In this document: one piece after another, positions 37,006 to 47,509 of the stretch | Layout: each line of letters opens with the position of its first letter | How positions within the stretch are numbered: position 1 is the stretch's first letter | Source: Adenanthera pavonina | Taxonomy: Eukaryota > Streptophyta > Magnoliopsida > Fabales > Fabaceae | Assembly (NCBI GenBank): GCA_026686845.1 | Contig: JAIVEN010000006.1 | Location: 33,278,501 to 33,342,500 of the forward strand | DNA: 64,000 bases | Reading direction: 5' to 3' | Program-made: the position numbers and the translations under genes | Notes under the pieces: model-generated | What the model was told of the DNA's origin: nothing | What the model saw: only the letters and a program-made list of their open reading frames with translations | Databases searched by the model: none

Positions 37006-39301
37006 ACTTTTATTAGGTTGTGTAAACTTTTATAACTTGTGTATAAATTTAGGCAGAGCCTCCTTTGAAAGTTGAGCCTCCCAATAATTCCACAACAACA
37101 ACTTACAGGTCATGTTTTTTCATATGGATTAAATTCCATGACCCCATGATTAATACATTAATATTCATGCTACAAAAAAAACTACATTCATTAATTGTAC
37201 TACCATTCTTTGTTTTTCCTAACTTTACTTTCTAATTTATTAAAGCATATGTTACTTTTCAAGTCCTTAACTGGCAAAAATATTCAACAACGTAGACAAA
37301 AAAGAAGTTTCAATTATATGTTGCCAACCATCCAAATCAACTATCCATAACTTTACATTTACTAAAATATAACTTTTAAAGACAAACCGGCAGCATAACA
37401 ACTTAAGAACAAGAGTTTCCCAGGCTTTAAGCCATCTATTCACACAAAACACAACATATTTCAACCAAATTTCATTGTTTTCAGTTCAAATTTAGCTAAC
37501 TAATATAACCATAGCATTAACCAATTAGCAATTCAACTAACTTAGCTAACTGATACAAAAATTTTACATAAACATAATGAGGAAGCATACCTCAGACAAA
37601 GTAGATAATTTGAAGGGCTAGTACTGTAAATTATGTCAATCTGAAACAAGCGCACCAATGACACCTTCGTAGAAGTGAAGCAACAAGTTAAATGAAGGTC
37701 ACCCACAAACTCAACAAGCTACCTGACACGGTTATAAGTCTACAGAGGTTACTAGACCAAAATATAGCTCCTACACAAGTTACTACAGAAAGTGGATGAG
37801 AAAGGTTTAACTTGAACAAGTGCACTAGTCATCACTTCGTGAGTTTTGCAATAAAACAAAGAGAATCTATGCATAGTTAATTGAAGTATATTGAGAATAA
37901 AATTCATGCTAAAACCTTATATAGCTATTTATTAAAGCTAATGAAATATTAAAAACTTGATGAAATAAAGATCAATAGGCAATATCAGAATGGTAGAAGC
38001 ATATAAATACTCTAGTTGATCTTGATGCTTTAGGAGTGGCAGGCACTTGATAGCCATTAAAACTGTAGTTCAAATTCTTTTCCAACACCATATCTTAGAC
38101 AATCATTACTGAAATGAAAACTCATTAGTAAAATGCAAACAACCTCCTTGAGTTTTACCAGCATCCAATTTAGAAAAATAGAAGGCAAGGCAGTGAGTTT
38201 ATCATGGAGAAGGTCACAAATAAAGTAGAAAACAAGCTACATAATAAATTGTAGATATTAGTAAAGTTATAGTTATAAATAAGCCTATATGACTCAAGAA
38301 TCATTCCATAGAAAGGTTAAAAAGTTAAACCTACAACCCAAAAGAAACAGGCACATCTGAAAGTTGGTATGCTTCCTTGAGATTATAGTGACTAGAAACC
38401 ATGTTTTGAACACATCATTACTTCTACTACTATGCAATTGGAAAAACATGTCTGTCATTTCAACTCCACAGTAATTATATAAGGATTTTTGAAAATACCC
38501 AAAAAGTTGAATTTGGGATAAAGTTGATTTCATGCCCTGTTAAATTATAATAAAATAAAAGAAAACTTCAAAAAATCAAATTTTCATAAACTTGACACAG
38601 AGAAAAACCAAATATATGTAAATAATAGAACAAAACAAATTTTCAATATTGATAATAAAACTTCAGTAGAATCAAACATTTTAGAAACTAAGACAAATAT
38701 GAAACATGATTTTAAAATTCCAAAAGAGAAGAAACCGAAACCAAGCAGTATTAAAAATCTGTTAACAATGGATGAGGGAAATGTTCAAACTGTGAACCGA
38801 GAGGTACTCTGCGGATACAAGAACTTGGGAAAATGTCATATCCAAGGCAAGGCCTATGACAAAACATAATATACTTAACATCAACATCAAAAAATACAAA
38901 AGCATAAAACAAAAAAAAAATATTCTCATTAGTACCTTCATAAATTCCATCAGTTACACGAGCAATTGTGTTGTTTATTCCTTAGACATCCCACCCTGTA
39001 GTTCATGAAGAAATAATGAACTTTAGTTTTATATATTGTTGTGTTAGCTATTTCTGGTTTGATAAACTGATATATAGCTAGCTAGGCACTACATTCCAAA
39101 ACAATGTTTATTTTATCTTACAGACCACATCTACCCTGCTAGCCACCTAATAATTTCTCTTAATTGGTCCATGTCACTTTTCAAGATTTCATCCTAACAA
39201 TGTCTAGTTGCTTCCCTTTATGGGAAATTTACTACTCAGGACCATACTATTATTCAATTGCTCATTTAAAATAGGAAAAAGGAAGTGATTGCAATGATAT
39301 A

Positions 39302-39399
39302 CTTCCTCTATATGTTTCAATCTATAATTCACATTTTAGAAGATTTTGATTATTCATACTATATGTCACTCTCTAAAATAATATTAAAAAGGGAGGGAG
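39302..39399. mobile_element. Stowaway-like MITE
   Basis: A 98-bp insertion with left end CTTCCTCTATATG, right end AAAAAGGGAGGGAG and TA on both sides (39300-39301 and 39400-39401). The GGGAGGGAGTA end and TA target fit Tc1/mariner-derived Stowaway MITEs. It is nested in the CACTA element. Confidence 0.65.
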
Positions 39400-40112
39400 T
39401 ATATAAATGGAATTTTTATATATTCCTGTGAATAATAACAAGGGATATGATAAAATGCATAGGAGTTAAGACAATGTGTATGTTATTTTAAAATATTTAA
39501 AATAAACAACTATATTTATTTCATCATAATTTTTCATTGGTTTGTTGCCTCTTTAGGGCTGACAAACTAGTTGGTTTGGCAATGCAACTACTTGTATAGT
39601 ACAACTATAGGCTTCGCAATGCTCTCATGAAAAAGTCCTAATGGTCCTCACTTCAATACCACTACGGGCTTTATTTTTATTTTTTTGATAGTACAACCAA
39701 AAACCCAAGCGAAACATTCACTACAACCAAAAAAACAATTCCTCCCTATCACACACTTCATCACAAAAGTCCAAACTTTCATATTTGTTTATTTAGTTTG
39801 AACCACAAAGTCATGTGCTCTCTCTTTCTTAGTTTCTTCTCTATTAGCTGGACCTCAAGTCAAAGTACTCTTTTTTCTTTTTTTTAATCAAAAGGAAATA
39901 TTATGAGATTGCAAAAGCATGTAGTAAGTATATATATATATAGCATATGAATTATTAACTGATGAAGAAATCAAGTGAATGTCAAGAACTAAGACTGGTT
40001 TTTAATACTAAAATCACAGTAATGGAATATTAAACATCTTGGTTCAGCATAGGTATGGATAAATTAAACATTAAATATCAAATCTAAAAGTAAAATATGT
40101 ACATTATTACCT

Positions 40113-40189
40113 GAGAGTATCACTAATTAGGAGAGGTAGCATAAGGCAGTGACCTTCTTCCTTTACCTTTCCTAATCAGTGATACTCTC
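40113..40189. repeat. 77-nt hairpin with a 26-bp stem inside CACTA
   Basis: 40113-40138 (GAGAGTATCACTAATTAGG...) is complementary to 40164-40189 (...CCTAATCAGTGATACTCTC) with only two non-Watson-Crick positions. A further AAGG/CCTT pairing lies in the 25-nt loop. It stands alone, apart from the terminal repeats. It could be a small-RNA hairpin or a relic of a tiny inverted-repeat element; no known miRNA is recognised. Confidence 0.75.
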
Positions 40190-41484
40190 CACAATGTGGC
40201 TTCTCAATTTTCAATACCCTATTTTGTACACATTAAGTCCATTTTTATTATGCAACCATGGTCATTTTCATCATATGACCAGGTAAAATGTTAACAAAGA
40301 TACAACTAATGCATTTTGAAATTCACAATTAGTTTTAGTGGTATGACAACATAATCTTCAATTTGATTACCATGCTCAAATATAAGAAATTTTCATTTTA
40401 GCATGCTTAGCTGAAAACATACTTTTAGCCAAAGGGAAGAAGGAAAACTTACTTCCATTCCAATACATACCATATCCTCCCTTCCAGCAAGACAATTGCC
40501 TAATATTATTAACTATCCATTTTTCCTCAAAGCTTGAGATCTCATCGAAATTATTTTACAAAAAAAGTCAGCAATATAAAGGATATATATATAACATGGA
40601 ACATAATCCTACCCTCATTCAGATCGTGCCAAGTTAAATACCCTAGAAATTCTCACACTAAAAACATAAAATCTATTTCAATACATGATAGCATATCTTT
40701 AAGATCAACATCTACAAAAAAAGGTCAGCAAAGAAATATAAAAGACATTTTAAGTAAAGACGGAAGAGAAGAGACAGGGAAGGTAAAATATCCATTACAA
40801 GTCTAGATTCATCTTCGTTATTGAGCACATAAACTAACTCGTTGACAATTTTGGCCAAGAACACATTTGCAATCAAATGATCTGTACGAGAAAAAAAAGT
40901 TACAATTTTCATATTTAGTTATGGAGATCATATATATTAATGTGAATGTGCTTTAACACTTGATGATTCAAAGAAAACAAAAAATAAGCCGATGATTCAA
41001 AATAAAAATAATGCTAGAAATAAACCTTTTCTACAGTAAGAATCTCAGAGGAGAAGAACATAATATATAGAAAAATTTTATTGTGCTGAGAGAGAGCATG
41101 GAGGAAGAGAGTGTTAGTGAGACAGTGAGGTTATCTCAAAGCTAGATGTTGTTTGCTGTTGGGAGTGGGAGGGATTATTCGTTAGAGAGAATGGAACTGG
41201 GCCTCTTTCACTCTATTTACCTTCACCGTTGACTGGGAGAGGTTTCAAGTTCAAGCGAGTTCAAGCAGTCTCAACTTTGACCTTCAGGTTAAATGGGATT
41301 TCTGTGGAGCACAGCTGTGGCGAAGGAGGGAGAGTGTGTCAACTTTGATCACGTGATGGCCAAAGAACTGTGCCAGAAGAGCTGTGGCAGAGAAGGCATT
41401 TAGAGCACATGATGGGAACGAAGACGGCACAATTCAGAGCACACGCGATGTTAGGGCAAAAAGGGGCTTCAGGAGTTGTTTTAA

Positions 41485-41842
41485 ATAACTTAGTTAGCGT
41501 TTATATGTTAAACGCTAAGTAAAAGCTGAACATAGATGGCATTTAAAATTCCATCTAAAATTTAATACTTAGTTGGTGTTTAATATATAAACGCCAACTA
41601 AAAATTTAAAAAAAATAAAAAAAAATTTTGGAACTTTGCCCGGCGTTTAAAATATAAATGCCACCTAAAATAATATAGATGACATTTATATCATAAACGC
41701 CAACTTAAATGATAATATATAGTTGCCATTTAATATATAAACGCCAACTAAAAATTTTAAAAAAAATTTTAAAAAAATTTCTGGAACTTTGGTTGGCATT
41801 TAAAATATAAACGCCATTTAAAATAATATATATGACATTTAT
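41485..41842. repeat. CACTA right subterminal repeats (TIR missing)
   Basis: Head-to-head dyads of the type GTTTATATGTTAAACGC, TTGGTGTTTAATATATAAACG and GTTTATATCATAAACGCCAAC repeat five or six times with A-rich spacers, matching the left end. The sequence runs directly into a C-type LTR at 41843 without a terminal repeat. Confidence 0.85.
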
Positions 41843-43187
41843 TGTTAGATATGCTGGTTTCCCAAGGGGGGTGAATTGGGAAGATTAAAATTTTCTGCAA
41901 AAGTGTAAGAGAGTAGTGAAAGCAAGAGTGACACTAAAAACAGAGTGTAAAATATAACCAAGTGAAAAACAAGATAAGGGAAGAGAAGACACAAATATTT
42001 ATCCTGGTTCGGTCTCTTGCTTTTGACCTATGTCCAGTCCTCAAGCTATCATTTGAGATTTTTCACTATCTTACAAGAATTCGGTGGGCTTCTTGCAATG
42101 TCTCAGTACAACTTGATGCTCTGTTCCAAGAGCTTATAATCTCACTCTCTGTACTCTAGCTAAGTGCTTCCCAAATCCCTTGTGAAATTCCCTCACAAGA
42201 AAATCTTTCTTCCATATGAAGATAAGATTGATTACAATAAATGAACTCTCTAATTTAGAGTGTATATGAAAGTTGAAGTACAAGATATGAAGTATGTGAG
42301 AGCAGAAGGCTTTGACTCAAGGATTTTGCAAAGTTTTTGTATATACAATGTAAAATCGTTACCCACATCTTCAAATGAAGTTCTATTTATAGATTTATGT
42401 CTTAATTATACGTTAGAGACAAGATCTAGCCATTAGAGATGTTACCCAATGGTTACTCTGAAAAACTATCCATTCACCAACCGCATTTAATGCGTTTGAC
42501 ATTCAAAGTTTGAATTTTGGTGTGTCAACATACAAATTTTCACAGAGACCGTAAGCTAAAGACTTTAACGTTGAACCTCAAAGTTCGTCTGTCAGAGAGA
42601 TCTCTTATCAAACCTATTTCAAATTTCAAATTTCTAAATACTAAAATTCGTATGTCAAGAGATTATCATAACAAACTTGCAAACTATCTTTCCAAAGTTT
42701 GAATTTTCAAAATCAAAGTTCGTTTGTCAGAGGACTAACTTAGAACTTTTTTTAAAACTTTATTTTCATATGAACTTTGACATATCTTCAGATGAATTTT
42801 TCATTTTTCATAGTTTATGTTTTTCCCGAAATTTGAATTTTCAAAGATGAAATTCATCTGTCAGAGGGACCTCTTTTTTTACTAACATATTTTCACTTCA
42901 AAGTTTGAATTTCAAATGCCAAAATTTGAATTTTTAAAGTAACAAATCAAGTTTAACACTTCAAAATTCATATGATAGTGGGTATTTTTTAAATACTTCT
43001 TGAGTTATCATAAAAACACATTTTTAACACATTCTTTTTGGAAGATCAAAGTCTTTTACTCAATTGAATTCAATAAGAATTCCTATATCTAATCTTATAT
43101 TGGTTTTTCTTGGATTTCTTCACTTGAGATCTTTTGTGCATCTTTGATATATTCCTTCCAAGCTCTAGTTGGTTTGGAATCATCAAA
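41843..43187 (-). mobile_element. Truncated Copia C-type LTR (C')
   Basis: The plus-strand left end TGTTAGATATGCTGG is an intact C terminus. The body matches LTR C (50917-52578), including AAGTTCGTCTGTCAGAG repeats (42580 and 42718). The last ~15 bases (CACTTAATTCAACA in the full copy) are missing; after GAATCATCAAA at 43187 the sequence is family B. No target duplication is found. Confidence 0.85.
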
Positions 43188-44875
43188 CTTTTGACCCCAA
43201 AAATGAATTCCTTGGGTTCAAATTAGTCAAGAATAAGTCTTGGTTTTAAGAAAAACCAAAAGGAAAGCAATATGGAAATTTTAGATTTTATGAGTACTTT
43301 ATGAAGTTGAAGCATGATCCATGGTACATGACCTTATTTTATGATATGATAGGTTTTCAAGAAGTATCCAAAGGCCAAAGGAAGTTTCCATCAAGTTTAG
43401 AAAAGTTGGAAAAGCTTGAAGGTAGTTATAATCTCATTTATGCCTATTGTTATCAACTTGAGTTTTTATATTTCTTTGATTATGCCATGTTTTGAATTGA
43501 ATGATGTGTATTGGAAATGTGTTGTTGGCTGATTTTAGAAAGAGCTTTATGAACCTTGGATGTCTAATTTTCAAAGTGTTACTATGCCAAAATTTTTATG
43601 ACATAGTATGACATATTATGATTTCATGATTTCCAATGATTGTTTATGAAATGTTATTATGATATATATGCATGAATGGTTGTAACTATTGAGATTTTTC
43701 AAATCTCACTCTCTCTAAATGACCAACCATGCTAGGGAAAAACCATGGAAAAAGGCTAAGGAAGGAGCTAGATGGATGAAGAAGATAATGATGAATGGTT
43801 GATCATGCAAAAGTATTATGTTAAGATGTGACCATTTGTATCCCTATATGTATAGATGAGTGATGCTGCCATTATTTGTTATCATATATTTTTCAGTTTC
43901 TTATTAAGTTATGTATGAATTTGGTGCAATGAATGATGATGTAAACATGATATGAAGCATATTTTGCCAAGATATGAATGGAAATGCTCAATATGAACAT
44001 CCAGTAGATTCGTAGGTACTGTTTATGTGAAATAGGGCAATTAGTTTAAGTAATTTATATGCTTTAAAAGTATATGGAATAATATTTCTAAAACGATAAA
44101 GAACACCCAAATTGGATAAGTATACAATTTATGGTAAATTTTCAAATTTACGGTTCAGAATAGGGTAAGATTGGGAAAACTGGAAAATGAAAGTTAATTA
44201 CTAGAAATCTCAAAAGATAATATAAAATCATACAGAGCTCCAAAAATTAGTGGTCTAGATGCATAGAAATTTCTATGTTTTAAGTTTCATATGCCACTGA
44301 TTTGAAGGTAATTGGAGCTATATAATAGAAGATATGGAGGTTTTCCCAAAACTGTTCCAATAAAGTTGAATTCTGACCCCTCATGACTTAGGTTATGCCA
44401 TGCCCTGTAAAAGTGAAATGAATTTACAAAAAATTATTTCTAGAAAGTATACATATAGAGCTTTCAAATGACATAGATTATGCATGATTTGGTCTAGAAT
44501 AAAAGGAAATATGATTTTTCAAAATTATTGTCAAAATCAGGAATTTTCAGAAATGACAAAATCTATAGTACAATTTGGAAGGAATACTAGATTAATTGGA
44601 CTGGTATTTTCTTTGTTTCTTATTTTTCCCATGCATAGAATCTTTTTAACTACTTTTAGAGACTTGAATCACCATAAGATGTTTTTTCTAGATCTAGTTA
44701 TGAATTTTTAAATTTTGTCGGGTAAAATGGAAATGACAATATGAATAGTATCTGAGAAAATTGAAAATTCTGCTTTTGAAATTAAATTGATTCAAGCTTC
44801 TCTTCATGCATATTTGGACTCTAAAATGGTCTAATACATGAGAAATGGGGCCTAACATAAGGTGTTAGAACCGTT

Positions 44876-45280
44876 GTGTTTGGTTGAAGTTGGTAAGTGG
44901 AGTCTATTGGTCCCGAATATTGTAGATCAAACCTCTCAACAAATAAACAGTATTTGACAGAAGCTTCTGATTGCTCAGAGCCAGCAGAAGAGTTATGCAA
45001 ATAGAAGGAGGAGACCACTGGAGTTTGATACTGGAAATCATGTATTTCTGAAGGTCATTCCTACTACTGGTTTTGGGAGATCAATTCAAGCGATGAAGCT
45101 CAGTTCGCAGTATATGGGTCCATATAAAATTTTGGAATGAATTGGGCTAGTATCGTATTGAGTGGCGCTACCGCTTAATTTTATAGTGTCACATGATGTT
45201 TTCCACGTGTCTCAACTCAAGAAATACCATCTAGATCCATCTCAAATAATTGACGATAACGAAGTTCAAATATGAGAGGA
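44876..45280 (+). pseudogene. pol-IN: Gypsy integrase C-terminal part (A2), displaced by B3
   Basis: Continuation of the integrase cut at 27849. Motifs in order: WLKLVSGVYWS-like start, SRQQKSYANRRR-type basic block (about 44980-45015), PLEFDTGNHVFLKVIP (about 45018-45066) and the GPY module (SSQYMGPYKILE, about 45103-45138), ending SHDVFHVSQLKKYHLDPS (about 45189-45242). This order is the C-terminal domain of plant Gypsy integrase. A chromodomain would be expected next, but element E begins at 45286. Stops occur near 45139 and 45158. Confidence 0.88.
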
Positions 45281-45285
45281 TATGA

Positions 45286-47493
45286 TGTTACATCTTACAT
45301 TTTAACATTTTAAGGCTTTTCCCATGAAAACTGTTTGGTTTTAATGTAATAAAACATTCTTAAAAAACTTGAACCAATTAAAATTGGTTCTCGCAGCTTT
45401 TTAGCTCACTGCACAGTGATTTTTCAAAAGTCAAAACTAAATGTAGACAAATCATTGTTCAGTGGTTCACTAAAAATCTTGTACATCTTGAATTTTTAGG
45501 GAAAAATAAGTAACCAGGAAATGAATGCACCAATTCCTTACAGTTTATTATATACGTATTACTGTTCATTCCCACGTCCTTGTTTCTATCCAAAAACTAA
45601 ACCTTAAATTTGAAAACTCATTTCTCTTATTATACAGAGACATTTGATGCATACTTAGTATCATTGGAAAGCTTTACTTTTCTACTTTGTAACATATTTT
45701 TTTGTACATTTATTCTACTCCTACTAGTCAGGGAATCAATATATGTCATCAGAGGACAGAAATAATGTTTACTAGAGTAGTTTTGGTAAAACAGGAATAA
45801 CTACAATTATATAGCTCCAAATACAACGAAACCAATGTCATTTTGTTCCTAAGACATATATCTATCTACACATATAGACTAATGAATTTTTGGAGATATG
45901 TACAAATTTATACAGTAACTAGAAGCAGACAGTACATAGCTTTCAGCAAGGTTCCATCATCATTATTTCTCATACTCCACATGCTTCTCTTTGGCATGAG
46001 TTGACCCGTACATTGGTTAACTATGGGGTTAGATTGGGGAACTCTCAGTAGTCAACTTGCACATGTCATCATGTCATCACAAAAACATTTGAAAACATAA
46101 TATACTTTCATTAAATCATCAAAACTTTCATGTTGTCTAACGAAATTTTGGCAGCATAACGGCTTAATAAATGAGCATCCCAGGGATTAGCTCTTAACAT
46201 AAAACAGCCACCAATCATAGAAAAGCATTTATAACAGCAACATGGCATCATTTACAAATCATTATAACATATAAAACATTTATAAACAATAACATTAAGT
46301 AAGGATAAGAGACTACCTTGGAGCTTTACTAACTTTTGTTTGAACCTTGCTTTCACTTAGTTTTACATTACTTCATTAACTTGATTGAAGCCTAGAGTAT
46401 CATAAAGCCTTATTAATAATTTAATATCATCATATAACTTTAACTCAACCATGAACCATAAACTCTTCCCTCAAAATCATATTTTGATCCGAATAGAGGA
46501 GCAAGAGGGAGGAAGAAAATGGCTTAAACTGTAACTAATCTTAAACTAAATAAATAAAGAAGAAATCTTAGAAGAGATTTTGAGAAAGAGCTTACCTTGG
46601 AAGACCCCTTCTTGCCTTCTCTTTCTTTCTCCTTCATTCTTCCTTCTTCTTTTTCTTCTTCTTTCTTCCTTCTTCTTTCTCTTCCTTTTTCTTCTTTCTC
46701 CTTTTCTCTCTCACGGCTCACTCCCTCCTTCTTTTTCTTCTTTCACGCTCCCTCTGCTCTCACTTGTGTGTGTGTGTGTGTGTGTGAATGTGAAGGGGAG
46801 GGGGGGTTTTACAGGGAGGCTTGAGGATTGTGGACCATCAGATCGAGATTTAATCGGAGGGCTCACAATTATTCTTACATTTAATATATCAATTACCCAT
46901 TATACCCCTAGATATTTTTGGGCATGTGAGAAAGTAGGGAAGGGCAAAAATGTCCAACTTTTCTCTCCTTACTTTATGTCAAATCAAGAAAAGTAGATAG
47001 TGTACTTTTTACTTTTACAGATAAATTTGGCTCTACTTTGAGTACTTTTTGAACCAGATTTTCTATTATATTCAGTGTTCTTTCTATTTATTTTATCTAG
47101 AGGACCCATTGTCTTTCTCTTTTACATTTTCATGTAAGGTCCACCTATTTCACTTACTTTTTACAATTTATCTTCTCTGGTATTTACTATTTATGTGAGA
47201 CCCATCTTTTACCAGATTTATACTTTTTTCTTCTCAGGGCCCACATAACCAGTATCACTTGTACTTTTAACTTACATCGAAATATTTAAAATATTATTTT
47301 CTTTATCTTATTGTAAATAATAATTTTTCCCTTTTTAAGCCCCTTTTTATATTTTAGGATATTTTGAATCTTAAACTAATTTAATTAAATATCCAAGCTT
47401 CTCCAATTATTATAAATTAATCCAGAACAAATTAATATTATTTGTAATATTATTTGGTCATAATATTCATACATGAAAAATTGAGATGTTACA
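45286..47493 (-). mobile_element. 3' LTR of Gypsy element E
   Basis: A 2,208-bp LTR on the minus strand; plus-strand ends are TGTTACATC (45286) and GAGATGTTACA (47493). Pol of the same orientation lies on its right, which makes it the 3' LTR. The adjacent tatga (45281-45285) is a candidate target duplication. It contains a long pyrimidine tract (about 46598-46735, purine-rich in sense), a (TG)n run (about 46764-46786), and on the minus strand GGTAAGC (46590-46596) right after the purine tract. Several blocks resemble family B, so E and B are probably one lineage. Confidence 0.88.
46598..46786. repeat. Polypyrimidine tract followed by (TG)n
   Basis: Almost pure CT for about 135 bases (TTCTTCC-type units), then a short unique piece and about 11 TG units. 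Ser/Phe-rich and Arg/Glu/Lys-rich ORFs here come from the tract. Confidence 0.9.
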
Positions 47494-47505
47494 TTTCTCT
47501 CATCC
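47494..47505 (-). promoter_or_regulatory. Polypurine tract of element E
   Basis: On the minus strand GGATGAGAGAAA directly precedes the LTR start TGTAACATC. It would prime plus-strand DNA synthesis. Confidence 0.75.
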
Positions 47506-47509
47506 TAAA

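Larger units (their letters stand above)
37006..41484 (-). other. CACTA 5' region (promoter, leader or introns), no domain seen
   Basis: Nearly 4.5 kb upstream of TNP2 on its coding strand, with only short frames. Part may be leader exons and introns, as in En/Spm. It contains a Stowaway-like insertion (39302-39399), a strong hairpin (40113-40189) and a less AT-rich stretch at 41090-41460 just inside the right subterminal repeats, which is where a promoter would be expected for minus-strand genes. Confidence 0.5.
28947..41842 (-). mobile_element. CACTA (En/Spm) transposon, right end deleted
   Basis: About 12.9 kb of class II element inside LTR B3. The left terminus is CACTATGCCAAAATGGG at 28947, after the trinucleotide cta (28944-28946). 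Subterminal repeats built on GTTGGCGTTTA and its complement fill 28965-29245 and 41485-41842. Two decayed genes lie on the minus strand: a TNP2-type transposase and a second gene with a Ulp1-like protease domain. The expected right inverted repeat (complement of the left, ending CATAGTG) and second cta are absent; the element ends where the Copia LTR fragment begins. It cannot move as it stands. Confidence 0.9.
27850..44870 (+). mobile_element. Solo LTR B3 (Gypsy family B) hosting CACTA and a Copia LTR fragment
   Basis: Left end ATAACATCCC (decayed TGTAACATCCC) at 27850, right end GGTGTTAGAA at 44870. It is flanked by ctgtt (27845-27849) and ccgtt (44871-44875), and these join the two integrase halves of A2. 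B sequence is present at 27850-28946 and 43188-44870, about 2.78 kb in total, so roughly 130-250 bp of the B middle is missing compared with B1 and B2. Between the two parts lie a CACTA transposon and a truncated C-type LTR. A GTAAAC donor-like site (28796-28801) follows the purine-rich leader. Confidence 0.88.

Noticed and set aside
39540..39900. Possible further small transposon in the CACTA 5' region
   Set aside because: No convincing inverted termini or target duplication could be found by eye.
46524..46996. Arg/Glu/Lys-rich (minus) and Ser/Phe-rich (plus) ORFs
   Set aside because: Both are readings of the polypyrimidine tract in LTR E.
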